A DNA stretch of 64,000 nucleotides from Rhynchonema sp. JSB1_4. Lineage: Eukaryota > Nematoda > Chromadorea > Monhysterida > Xyalidae. Under the pieces are notes generated by a model, which did no database searches, had not been told where the DNA came from, and was given only the letters and a program-made list of their open reading frames with translations. Position numbers and translations under genes: made by a program. This document shows, piece after piece, positions 11,054 to 22,645 of this stretch. Location: NCBI GenBank assembly GCA_030248065.1, contig JASAMV010008362.1, positions 42,644 through 106,643 of the forward strand. Direction: 5' to 3'. Within the stretch, counting starts at the first letter, position 1. Every line of letters begins with the position of its first letter.

Positions 11054-12580
11054 ATGGAATCTTTCCACTTGCAGCCCCATGCACCGCTGGGCGCAATGCC
11101 GCAAGTGCACGTCGACGACCACAATCCAATCAACAACCGTGACGAACTCAAACGACTACTGTTGCAGAAGGGTGAGACCATAAACGTGAGTAGCGGTGCG
11201 CTTGATGAATCAGGCAACAGCCCTTGACCAGTCAGGCACCACATTCATATTGCAGTCGCGCTGGCTGATCGACACCCATTTGACGGAGGGCGGGTTCGGT
11301 CAAATCTATTTGGCCACCGATATGCGCCGAGCGCCGACGCACAACTACAATCTACGATCACTCGACGACGCCAAAGTGGCCATCAAAACCGAACCATTGG
11401 TGCGACAGGCATCATCAGTGTTTAGACGACGTCAAAATCGTTCACCTTGCCAATTCAGGATGCCAGACTGGCCATGTTGCGAATGGAGGTGATGGCGTTG
11501 CGTGATCTCAATCAGCAACTGCCGCGTGCCGAACACATGGTCAAGATCTTCGACTGGGGACAGCATCAACATCGCGTACGTGCACTGGCAAGAGACTGCC
11601 AAAAGATATCCAACCGTGAACATGACAATTTGCAGTGCTCGTACATGGTGATGGAGTTGACGGGACCGAATCTGCGCGAACTGAAGAAACGTACGCCGAA
11701 TGACCAGTTCTCACCGAACACGTCGCTGCGAGTGTCGGCGCAGATGATCGATGCTGTTCGGTAATCGTTCGACAATCAATCAATTCGTTGTCGAATATCA
11801 ATGATGTTATTGATTTGTATCGATTGATTCATTGCAGCGAATGCCATTCGGGCGGCTGGCTGCATCGTGACGTCAAACCGAGCAACTTCTGTCTGCGACT
11901 CGACAACACCCAAGCGCACATCATGCTCATCGATTTCGGTATATGCTCACTTTCTATCGTTTTCTCTTTCAATTGTTTCACCGATGTTTCATACACGCAC
12001 AGGTCTGGCGCGTCGTTTCGTCGACAACAACGGTGCGCACGTACCGCCGCGCGCGCAGTCTGGTTTCCACGGCACGGCGCGCTACGCCAGCATCAACACG
12101 CACGACCATCGCGACATGGGACGACTCGACGATCTATGGCCAATCGTCTACGCCTATTACGAACAGATCAATGGTCGCTCGTTGCTATGAAACATCACAT
12201 GAACGACCCTGAATCATCAGGATGACCACACGTTGCAGGCCAACTGCCCTGGCGCACCATTCCTGACAAGGACCGAATTCGTGAACTGAAACGTGACATG
12301 TCAATGTGCGACAGTCTGCACTTCGAATCCGCCCAGTATCTCTACCAAACGCTGCGCGAAATGACATTCGCTGACGAACCACCATATTTGGTTAGTTCAG
12401 TGTGCAAAACGGAATATGGTTCACATAATTTGCTGCACATATCCCAACAACAACCATATCCCGCTGCAGGCCATTTTACAACATTTCGAACGCGACATCG
12501 CAGCGACCGCGTCGACCGACGGCTATCTTTACGACTGGCAACGCACAAACACTGGTGCGCTGCGAGTCAATGTATCGTAA
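11054..12580 (+). CDS. Tau-tubulin-kinase-like (CK1 superfamily) protein kinase
   Basis: Eight exons (11054-11185, 11256-11399, 11459-11575, 11636-11760, 11838-11938, 12003-12173, 12239-12390, 12470-12580) join to 350 residues. A glycine loop (TEGGFGQIY, about 54-62), the ATP lysine (VAIK, K88), LHRDVKPSN (catalytic D184), IDFG (D205-G207) and the CK1/TTBK-type activation segment (GTARYASINTH ... DDLW) are all present. GQLPWRTI after the DDLW helix is typical of the family. The donor after KTEPL was chosen because it restores the usual 12-residue spacing to MEV. It is predicted to be an active Ser/Thr kinase; substrates are unknown. Further 5' exons (the Pro/Gln-rich frame around 10880-11000) may exist. 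A polyadenylation-like AATAAA is at about 12837. Confidence 0.88.
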
Positions 12581-12895
12581 AGAGAAACATATGACCGGGC
12601 AAACAACAAAGAATAGGTTCAACTCAAATACAAATATTACCAAGAACAAACACCATACCATGATTCTGTGATCAAACAACCACAATACCAAACGCACGAT
12701 TTACCTTTACCAAAGACAGACACCAAAGAAACTAGTTGACGTTGATGCCCCCAAGCTTTTACGAGTAGCCAAAGTGGTAAAGCTATGGAAAAGTAAAATT
12801 CGAAACTACGTATTGTAATTGCTTGAGTGGTGTGGAAATAAAACTGGCTTGTATTTTTGACTGACAACTATGTCAGAGATTTACGATACGGACTA

Positions 12896-15800
12896 TTATT
12901 CTGACTGGAAACGAACCTTAATCAACATGGTATGTGAGCGTAGCATTGACGCGATGCGTTCGTCATCCGATAAATGGACAGCACTCGCCTGAAACAAGGA
13001 AACACGCATTTTAGACAGCAAACACAAGGAAACAAGCCAAAAATTACTTCTCACCAACGACATATTGTCACTGGTGTCACTGTGGGGCGTGGATGGTGGC
13101 GTACTCATTGAGCCACGTGGTGTCGGCATCTGTTTGATGCCTTCGGGCACCGTGCGATAGGACACATCCAAGTGTTCGGGCGCGGGCAGACTGCAATGAC
13201 CACACTCGAGTTCTCGACCACTATTCAATCTCAACCTCATTCATGTTTCGTTAGTCAAACACTGTTGTTACTGTTACATCTATAGAACGACAGTTGAAAA
13301 AAATTGAAAACTGCAAAAATTATACATAAGCTTATCAATTAATAGTCAACACTTGAAAAAATAATAACAGCTATTGCCATGAGGTTTCAACTCAGATGGA
13401 CCTTCACAGCGAAAAGTAACGAAAACTAATTGTCGAAGATCAATGTGAATTCAGCTTGGTGGCTTTATAAGTCATAAAAGACGGCCAAAACAAGAAACCG
13501 ACCGAAACGCTTCATTGTCGACCGGCGCACCAGTGAAGAACGAGTTCAGATCATTCGGCAACAACAAAACGCCGGAACTGAGCGGTTTGTTCGATCTGGT
13601 AGCTAGAATATCGACGATCGCCCGGGTCTCAGCCGATGTTTTGCGCGCGCCAGGTGACTGTTGCTCGGGTGGACTCGGACTGTGCTCGCTTGAGATCTGG
13701 GAAACATTTGGTAAATAGAGCATCATCGTTCGTTATTACCTTACATTTTACAAACAAGCCAGGTTGGCATCAAAGGCGATACTGCTTGACTTGCAGTAAC
13801 CATTCGGCTGTTCTTCGTTCACAGTTCTTTCTCACAGATAAAACGTCCCGACCCCCTTACCCTTCTCAGCAAGGCGCGAGCGGCGGGTGAGAGTTGCGAG
13901 GGTGGATCATCAGGTATCTGTCCATTTGGGTCATTGTCCACGCGCAGGGTGTCCGAATCTTCATTGCTCTGGTCTTCCGTCTCTGGGCTTGAATCTCGAA
14001 GTGCGGCCACACTGCGGTCGGATGTGGAAGCAACCTCAAAACAAATATAGAATTGCGGCAAAAAAACTGTCAAGCAAAATTATGGGCGTACGCCCAAGCA
14101 TTTTCACAGACTTGCGTGCATCAGGAAATCGTCAGCAGTACAAAAATTTACTAACTGCCTCAACCGTAACGGCACAATTGTTCACCTGTCTCTCTTCATG
14201 TATGCGTTCCGAGATCTTCTCCAGATTCCTCAACGACTGATTGTAGTCGACTTTCTTCTGCTTAATCTCCAACTCGAGTCGCCCGATCATCAGCTTTTGT
14301 TGTTCGAGCACGCGAGTGAACTCGCAACGAGTTTGGAAATACGGACTCGATTTCTTGATTGAACGCGACAGCTCCTGTGGCAGAACACCACACGGCTGTT
14401 TATCAATTGGTCAAACATGGTCATGTCAATGCGATGTTGTGTCGGAGATCTTTTAATCTGCTTGAAGCTTTTAACGGTGATTCAACTGCGCCCAATGCCT
14501 GGCAGCTGCCAAATACGGAAGTCATGTTTGAGTAAAACATCATTGGCTTAACCGGTAGGAAAACGATTGAATTTCAGCTTTGAGCAGGACGGCAAACAGA
14601 AACAGATTTGTGAATTATGCGGAAAATGCACTATTTCGAAGACGCGCCCTGGCGTCAAGCGATCCATCGTCAGTGTGCAAGGATGAGACCAAGACACAAC
14701 GCACCTAGGACAAGGTGGCATGATAAGAACAAAATATGGGTACCTTTTCCAATCTGGTGACATTCTGATTGATTTCGGCTACAACTAATGAGATGCGTCG
14801 ATGTGCTTCTTCACTCGCCACTCGCTCGGCTTCCGCTTCGTTTACCTGGAAATACAAAAAAATTGCCAACAAAAGTGATTTTGTGAGTCAAACACTTTTC
14901 AGTTGTTGTGCTTAAAACATGTGGTACGAACACCGGCACGAGTACAGCTCATTTGCGTGGCTTCAAAGGCGAACCGTGCACCTTCCTTCAATTTTGATTT
15001 GCACCTCGGGCCTAACATGCGAATTCGAAGGCTGGGGTGCCTTTGCATCAAACTTGCTCATTCCGTTGCGTACGACGTGCCGAAAAAACGAGTCGAGACA
15101 AGTTCGGAAATGTTTTGCGTATACTTGCGGGCCGGAAAAAAAACCGTTTTTTTCCGAAAAAAACCGAAAAAAAACCGTTTTTTTCCGAGGCCCGGAAAAA
15201 TACGTTTTTATTTTTCCGGAAATTTTTCCAAGTGGCAACTTTTGGAAAAAAAACGGTTTTTTTTCCAAAAATTTCCGAAATATTTTCAAGGGTTACGAAA
15301 GGATGTTGCCAAAACTAATGTAAATCGGTGCTAAACAGTTCAAAATGAGCACTTTTTAATCTCCAAGTGCATTTTTAGCATGTTTCAGGCCACTTCCCGA
15401 CAAAATTTTCTCCAAAATAGGCGTTTTTGGATCATGGGTATCCTTAAGTACTGGAAAAATATTTGGAAAAAAACGGTTTTTTTCCGGAAAAAAACGGTTT
15501 TTCTCCAAAAATATATTTTGCGGAAAAATACGCAAGTATAGTTTTGCGGACTCGATTATTTACGGAATTAACAAACTTGTGACGGCGATTATGCTTGAAC
15601 TAAAATTCAGTCCAACGAACCCAACCAACCCTTTGAATGTGATGGTTGAGCACCTCGAGACACGCCGGATCGACGCCCTTGCCATTCTGACGATTCAAAC
15701 TGTCCTGCGTCAATGACACTTGTTGTTTAGCGATCTGATGCAGACTGTTGGCGCGCTCGAATCTGATGCACGCCTGGTGCGCCTGCTCGTGAATTTTCAG

Positions 15801-16739
15801 GGCCTGAAATATCACCAAGTTATTTGAAAATTATTCAGGCACACGGCAGATGAAAGAACCGATCTTCTTGCAGCAAAACCGACGGTTTCAGCACATTTGT
15901 TTTAGCTTTACGTAAAAATCGGAAAGCTAGCGCAGTTTGTACCTTTGCTTACGTTTGGCATTCACAAAAATCCGAGGTGAGAGACTGGACCAACTTGAAT
16001 AACAACATATGCACTACGCACGGACTAACCTCCAACCTAGCTTCATAATAAGGTCTGGATTTCTCAATGCAGCCGCCCAACTTTTTGGCCAATGTTTCAA
16101 GCTTCTGGCTCCACGAACTCTGACTTTCTCTGAACGTCGCACGCGCCTCGTCCAGTTGTAATTCCAATTTGTTGATTACATCGGTGGAAATGTTCAGCTT
16201 TTCCAGCTCCTCGTGCACTCGATTGAGATCTTCGCGATCTAGCGGCGTTTCGTCGACTTCTGAAGTCAGACGGAGAAGCTTGGCTGCAGCGGCCGCACTT
16301 CGCATCAGGAATGATGGAAACGTTGTGTTGTGCATGTTTATTGCGTTGTGATTTTGGGTTTGTTTGATAGTGAAACGTGACCTGTTCAGAAAACTGAACG
16401 TGAACACACAAAAAAACTGGTACGTATGAAAATACCTTTAATAAAACCAGAGCGCACTTGCACTGCGCATTCGAGCTATTTTATGTACCAGAGACCTTAG
16501 AACAGAGGTGAGACAGCTGTGTATTTGCTGGACAAAAGCACAAAAGAAATCAGCCAGTGGACCTTTGCGAAATCTAGTCCGTCGTCTGCACAAGCTTACT
16601 CACCAGCTTTGCCTTTCTTAGCTGATTTTTTCGCTCTTTGTTCACCAGCAGCACACGGATTCGAACTCGAAGTCGACGGCGGGCACGCAATCGTCGTTGC
16701 TGTTGATGATTCGGCCGTCGCCGCTTGAGGATCCTCCAT
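12896..16739 (-). CDS. SH3BP5: SH3BP5-family Rab11 guanine nucleotide exchange factor
   Basis: Nine exons (16604-16739, 16030-16259, 15630-15803, 14744-14845, 14186-14374, 13861-14034, 13503-13696, 13055-13220, 12896-12988) join without a phase error to 485 residues. The long coiled-coil domain runs from about residue 46 to 275, with family blocks such as LGGCIEKSRPYYEAR, LNHHIQRVNEAEAE and SSPYFQTRCEF, and ends with SLRNLEKISERIHEE. A Ser/Pro-rich, probably disordered tail follows. Family members (SH3BP5 in vertebrates, REI-1/REI-2 in C. elegans) activate Rab11 on recycling endosomes. Intron 3 holds a 421-bp MITE. An alternative upstream Met is at 16787. Confidence 0.92.
15120..15540. mobile_element. 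A/C-tract palindromic MITE with 8-bp duplication
   Basis: The termini TATACTTGCG and CGCAAGTATA are inverted repeats, and GTTTTGCG flanks the element at 15112-15119 and 15541-15548. The interior is a set of palindromes of the GGAAAAAAACCGTTTTTTTCC type. It lies in an SH3BP5 intron. Relatives: 60570-60914, 61144-61600 and a truncated inverted copy at about 62340-62665. Confidence 0.85.
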
Positions 16740-17174
16740 TTCTTCGCACACGAACACTGCACTCACTTGCCTACAAAGATTGGCCAAAAAACACGTTGCT
16801 GTTTAACAACAATTAATGGATTCCATATAGCATTTGGATGGCACGTAAACCTACAGGAGAGTAAGAAAATCAAAACAGTTCATGAATACAGGACGAAACA
16901 AAATATTTTGAGTGTCTGTTGCGAACCTTTGTCACACAAACAATGAAAATAAAAACGTTATTCATCCACTCAGCCATAAAACACGAGGAATGTTTCATAG
17001 TCACCAGCACTGTTTATGCAGTCTTGTGTGTGCGCACAGAATCAGGCGCAGGCAAAGGGCAAGACATAAACAACATGATGTTCAATGATGTGTGTTGGCA
17101 AACACGCTGGTTGAACTGGAACTTCCGGGTGCAATGCTTTCGAATGCGAGTCAAAACGACAACAATTTTGCAGA

Positions 17175-18614
17175 TTGCCCCGGATAACCAACAAAAAAAT
17201 TGACGTCCCGTATCGGATCGAGTCTACCGAACGAGCACGCATTCACGGCGTCGCGAGGGACCAAGACAGAACATTTTCAAACATTCCCGACAATAAAATC
17301 AAGGAATCCGCAAAAATTTCGTCCTGCCTGACATCTAAATCGGTGAGTGATGGGATGACCCAGCCAATTCCATTTCACACCAAAATTATTTCCACAAATG
17401 TGCCACAAACAAGTTCAATACCAAATTTCAGACATTATTTCAGTTCCTGGTGCTGTGTGGCATCGTGTTGATGCTGGCGTACTGCACCCCGAGCCTGTTC
17501 ACATTCGTACGTCGTGTGTCCGTGATGGCAACAACGGCCGTGTCAGCCGACAGTGGCGTATATTCGGTGGCCTATGTCACGGTGCCGAGTGAAGATGTCG
17601 GAAAGGAACTGGCCACGTCAGTTCTCTTACTTTGTTGGCGATAAACAAGATAAAATATGCGTGAAATTCGCCAAAATCACCCTTTTTGCAGAAAACTCGT
17701 GCAGAACAAACTGGCCGCGTGCGTGAACATTGTGCCCAAAGTCATATCCGTGTGAGTGAAGACAGTGTAGTGGCAGGGAAATGGTTGCAAGGTACCCTTT
17801 GGAGGATGGCTCTGGATGGTTGCAAGGTACCCCCTACCCAGCCTCCTGAAGGTTGATGCAAGGTGCACCTAAGCTCCGAAAAAGGCTGTTTTTGCATGCA
17901 TTATACTGCAAAATTGGCCAAAATATTGATACCTTTTGCTTTTTTGGCCGAAAACGTGCCTAAAATGGCTACCACATGGAGGTTTGCGCACGATTTTTAA
18001 TAGTCGAAAAAACCCATTTTTGCCTATGTAAACCATAAATTGATGGTTGCAGGTACCCACCTTCCCCCCAAGTGATGGTTGTAAGGCACCTACCATGTTC
18101 GGGAGACTCCCCCTCAGCCCCCACACCGAGTGAAGTGAAGCTGTAAAATTTCGGATGCAAATAGTATTGCAGGTTTCAATTGCAGATACGAATGGGAGAA
18201 TAAGATCGAGCAGGACAACGAAGCGATGATGGTGATCAAAACACGCACATCGAGAATGGACGATCTGACTGAATTTGTGCTGAAGAATCATCCCTACGAC
18301 GTGCCTGAAGTCATTGCCATGCCGGTACGTGGAAACGAACACGAAAATTGAACGCATTTCTGCGCCAGCACGGAATCTTGTCCGTTTGGTCCTGCTTGGG
18401 TCACCGTCAGTACGCCTGCGCCAGTGGCACGTCATCTCAAAAGCAATTGAGAGCTGGTCAATAGATTAGAACGCGTATCATGACGGTATCGTCGTGTACC
18501 ACAGGAGCTACGCAAATATTCATGGCACAAACCTTTCTGCCTATTCAGATTATTGCCGGCAGCTCCGCGTATCTTGAATGGATCGGTAACATCGTGCAAC
18601 CAAAGAAGCAATAA
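17175..18614 (+). CDS. CUTA: CutA divalent-ion tolerance protein
   Basis: Exons 17175-17342, 17444-17616, 17692-17751, 18186-18324 and 18549-18614 join to 201 residues. The CutA core is clear: VAYVTVPSEDVGKELA, LVQNKLAACVNIVPKV, SVYEWENKIEQDNEAMMVIK, HPYDVPEVIAMP and the closing AYLEWIGNIV. CutA proteins form ferredoxin-fold trimers. As in mammalian CUTA, the core is preceded by a hydrophobic segment (FLVLCGIVLMLAYC) and a second possible start (MATTAVSAD), so a membrane or secretory form and a cytosolic form are both conceivable. The first exon is supported only by an open frame and a good donor (TCG/GTGAGT). Intron 3 contains a hAT-like MITE. Confidence 0.88.
17763..18128. mobile_element. 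hAT-like MITE in the CutA intron (GGTACCTTGCAACC family)
   Basis: It begins with CAGTGTAGTGGC, exactly the end of the nested element at 48253-48677, and carries the same subterminal motif GGTTGCAAGGTACC (reverse of GGTACCTTGCAACC). The right end is degenerate (GCCCCCACACCG). The flanks AGTGAAGA (17755-17762) and AGTGAAGT (18129-18136) match at 7 of 8 bases. Confidence 0.82.
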
Positions 18615-20023
18615 CGCTGAACGAAACGTTAAGCAAAGTTAACACCACAATACTCAAAAATAAAATTCTTTTCGAGGCTTCAAGACCTCTATGTTCACTT
18701 ATGGGTACTAAACTGAATTTCTCTGGTCATTGGCATTTACTCTTTTATCTGGTGGTTATGCATGAATGATAAATCTTTATCATGAACCAATCAAGAATGA
18801 AATAAGGAGTCTTTACAACGGCAAAAAAGGTGAATGAACATCAAAAAAAGAAAACGGTAACTCTCTGCCCAGTTATTGTCACAGAAAGATCAACAAGTAT
18901 GATAACACCAGTACAATACAAAAAAGAAAGAAAGAACGAGTTCAGAACGAGAACCAGTGTAATTTCTCAATTAGTACTTTTTGATTAACAAAAAGGTTCA
19001 ATTCCGATCAAACAACAAAATTGAGAGCCAAGAAAAGGTTCAAAACTCAATGCGTTTTTTTCAATCACCAACAATAATCAGCTGTCTACCATAAACCAAA
19101 ATTGATTAAACAACGCAGAACATGTCTCTGTTACTGGGCGTGTCACAATCTGATCTTTTCAAGGCTTTTACCGACCCAATAAAAAGACGTGTCAAAAATC
19201 AAACCTTGAAATGAGCGTGAAAAAATGAATTTAAGGGAAAGAAGCACCCAACTTAATTTCAGAAAGAGTACCCCTAAACCGAAATAATGAACCTGTACAC
19301 CACTGAGATCTTTGCGCGAAAAATAATGTCGAAAACCACGGCAATCCAAAAATCCGAATTGCGACAAAAATATGATTATTTTTTTGGCTTCACGACTTAA
19401 AAACAATTTCTGTCGCGTATTCAGCACATTCACAGTTCAAAGAAATAAATTTTGACTCGTGTTGAGAAAAACCTGATCCCGAACCGAGTGCTCAAGTCAT
19501 TGAGTGCAAAAACAATGTTAGCATATTCAGATTCCGAATGCACTCAACAACTGCACTGCATCCAGCATTAACAGCAAAACCATTCACTGATAATGATCAA
19601 AACAGCACAGATAAAACAAAAACGCAATCGGTGATAGCGACACAAAACAAGAAAGAAAGAGAAAGGGGGCGGTAACCGCAACGGGTGTACCAATCACAAG
19701 TATAGACCCGAAGTAACCGTGTCAAGCCAGCCAGCCAGCCAAGAACTAGTAAGTTACGTTATTTGAGGATAAGATCAAAAAAAACGAAATTACACATGGT
19801 GCTGCGATGCCATAAAACTTCAAGAGAATGTAAAGGACGTTACATGATATGCCATTACAAGGCAAGATCTTACGCGAGAGGGAAAAAAGGTGTAGCAAAA
19901 ATAAACCACACAAAATGAGAGAGAGAGAGATCAACAAAAAAGAGAAAGAGAGAGAGAGAGGGGGGCGAGGCACTTGGCACAATATTCGGCATCGATCCAC
20001 TTCCACATCGCTTCGAGCCCAGT
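18615..20023. other. Intergenic stretch between CutA and cyclin B3
   Basis: AT-rich, with no supported gene. An AG dinucleotide microsatellite occupies about 19916-19962. Confidence 0.5.
19916..19962. repeat. AG-rich microsatellite
   Basis: Runs of GAGAGAGAGAG interrupted by ATCAACAAAAAAG; simple-sequence repeat downstream of cyclin B3. Confidence 0.85.
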
Positions 20024-22629
20024 TTATGTTCGTTTGGGCAATGGCGGCACGGCGGCCACTTTCCAAAATATCCTGCAAAACGTTTATGCATTTTTGCGAT
20101 AACTCCACGCATTAAATACATGTTTTGCTGAGAAAGCCAAAAAGTGGAATAAAAATGGAAAAACCACTTTCAAAATGAACGAATAACATAAAACGCACTC
20201 GTGTGAATACTTATTGAATATCGTTTTCGATTTGGACGCGGGCAAAGCGTGTACAACGTCATTCAAGCGCCACACCATCGCGTCTAGTTTGTCGTACGTG
20301 TATCGGGTGTACTTGACGTGTTTGGGCGTCTGAAAGTCAAAATGTGGTCAAGTCAAGCAGGAGTGCCCTTTCCCATACTTCGGCCTAAAATACATCTGCA
20401 CAAAAAATTGACAAAATTTGACGAAAAACCAACCCAGAATTGCTCGGGTGTGAGCTGCGGTTTGTCCATGCGAGTGGCCAACGCGAACGCGGCCGCAGCC
20501 ATCAAACTGTCTCGTTCGCCCACAAACTCATAGTGCATCAATGACGCTTCGAGGATGTAACGCGACAATGTCAACAGCTCCATCGTGATTTTCGTCGCCT
20601 GAAATAACGGGCATAGTTATTCTCCATCGCAAGGTGAAAGAATCTCTTCGTTTAGGCTTCAAAATAGTATCTTCATTTCAAGAAATTGCAATAAATCAAT
20701 CACAAACCTTGGCGTAACGTCGCAAGAATCTGTACGAGAGCGGCATACCGATGTCGAAATCGAGTTGTTTGAGCATTGTTGCCTCCATGCCGAATAGCTG
20801 GTCGCGCGTGTACGCGTCGTCGCAGATGTAGAGGAAATCATCCGCGCACGGCGGCATGCGCTCCTGAAATTGTGTGACAAACCGGCATTATTTGGAAACA
20901 TATGCTTTCATGTTTGCCCAAAAAATTAAAGCCTCAAAGAATGAATATCAAAAAAAAACACCTAAAAACGTACATCGAATTTCGCAGCCACAAACAGTGC
21001 ACATGCACCGACCAGCTGCGCGTCATCCTTGCTCACGTTCACTTTGCTCATGTACAAGTCAGCCATCTTCACGGCCTGGTACAGCGTTTCATGGTTGAGC
21101 TCGAAATTTTCCTGCAACCAATTGCGCTTCGTTCAATGCTTTCACATAACAAAATCACTTTCGTTTTTCATGCAATGTTTTTCAAAAAAGTTATTTGCCT
21201 GGATTTCCACCATCCAGTCAACGAGTATCGATCGCATCGCTGGCGTGATCATGTTGGTCATTGGCTGTTTCAAATAATTGGGCACGCGGAATTCCTGCAA
21301 AAAATGGTAAGCTTATATGAGCGAAAGCGACAAAACGTTACATAAACGTTATAAAATTGTTAGATCGCGATAACAAAGTAACAAAACACACTACCTGCTC
21401 ACGATGCATGTAATAATCGAAAATATTGCGCGCGTAATTGGGCACATTCATGGGGTCCTTGCCTAGTTCGGCGTCATAGTCGTATTCGGGGCACGGGTCA
21501 TCGAAAACCTGCAAACAGAAACAACCACATGATCATGTTCAGAATACAATCTTTGGTGGAAAACTCGGAGTATTCCGAATAGAATCACACATTCAAGATC
21601 AAAGATCAGAGCATGACTCAACAACCCACCTCCACTCGTATGGCCGAATGGGTTGGACTGATTCGTCGAGATGAACGGCTGAAAAAAGAATAGCCATGAC
21701 TGGTCATCTTTTCCACAACAAATTACTCATTCATTTTCTTGTGAGTGGATCGGCAACAACAATAAATTTTTACATCATGAATATGTATATGCACGTGCTA
21801 ATGTGACTAATGCTAACCGAACGACCGTCGTCGCTTCACTATCGCCACTCGATGCGATTGACGTGCGTGACGTTTCGGCCGATGAACTCGACACGACGAA
21901 CTCGGATGGATCGATACGGGCCAATGGTGCTGTTGTGCCTGCAAACCGGATAGTGCATCATCAATTGGGGTATTTATGTTTTTAGGTATTATTTTATTGT
22001 TTCACCGAGTGAACGCGATAATTCGGTTATCTTCTTATACTGAATTAATACACAAAACAACACCAAATGCATGGAACTGACCATCTGACGGTTGCGAACG
22101 ACGAGTGACACGTTGTGACACGGCCGATTGCGATGGGACGTTCTTTTTGGACGAATCAATCAACAAAACGTTCGAAATCGCCTGCAAGGCAAATACAAAA
22201 ATGTAATTTTGTCAGACTCAAATGTACTGACTGAGTGCACTAATGTTGGTCGGTGTCGCCCTGGTTTCGCATACAAACCGAGAACCGAGGCGCCAGGCCT
22301 CGTCATGCGAACGCCTGGCTGGCAAATTTGCCTCCAGAAAGCCCCGCACCGACCAGCAGATCAGATCTTATCGCTGGGCTCTGGGCTGTAAGTTACAGTA
22401 ACTTCACCGCGCGTGAGCTCTAAAGTCTACCCCAAAACTTTAAAGCCCGACAAAGACCACTATTAACTAAAGAAATGTGCAAAACACCGACATTGGTAAC
22501 ATCGCCGAGGGCTGCACGTTTCTGTCGAGGCGGATTTGCTGCTCCATCCAACGCGGCTCGCTTCAAGTTTGCCTCTTGATTGGCGCCTTGCAGCGAGTGA
22601 CGCGTCTGCATTCGAGTTGACGGCATCAT
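20024..22629 (-). CDS. CCNB3: Cyclin B3
   Basis: Eleven exons (22492-22629, 22082-22181, 21818-21938, 21630-21678, 21395-21508, 21199-21294, 20974-21111, 20708-20863, 20434-20598, 20211-20329, 20024-20072) join in frame to 414 residues. A destruction box RAALGDVTN lies near the N-terminus. The first cyclin fold has MRSILVDWMVEIQ and NHETLYQAVKMAD. The second has SYRFLRRYAK and HYEFVGERDSLMAAAAF; the latter block points to B3 rather than B1/B2 or A. It would activate a mitotic or meiotic Cdk and be degraded by the APC/C. The intron after MVEIQ uses a GC donor (CAG/GCAAAT). A TTTCCAG acceptor lies eight bases before the ATG and could be an SL trans-splice site. Confidence 0.92.
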
Positions 22630-22645
22630 TCGAGATTCTGGAAAC
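22614..22645 (-). promoter_or_regulatory. Possible trans-splice acceptor of cyclin B3
   Basis: On the minus strand, GAGTTTCCAG is followed by AATCTCGA and the ATG. No upstream exon joins in frame, so this acceptor fits a spliced-leader addition site or a 5'-UTR intron end. The choice is inference. Confidence 0.35.

Noticed and set aside
14903..15334. Long overlapping frames on both strands
   Set aside because: They run through the A/C-tract MITE in an SH3BP5 intron; the apparent KKTVFFRKKPKK peptides are translations of the palindromes.
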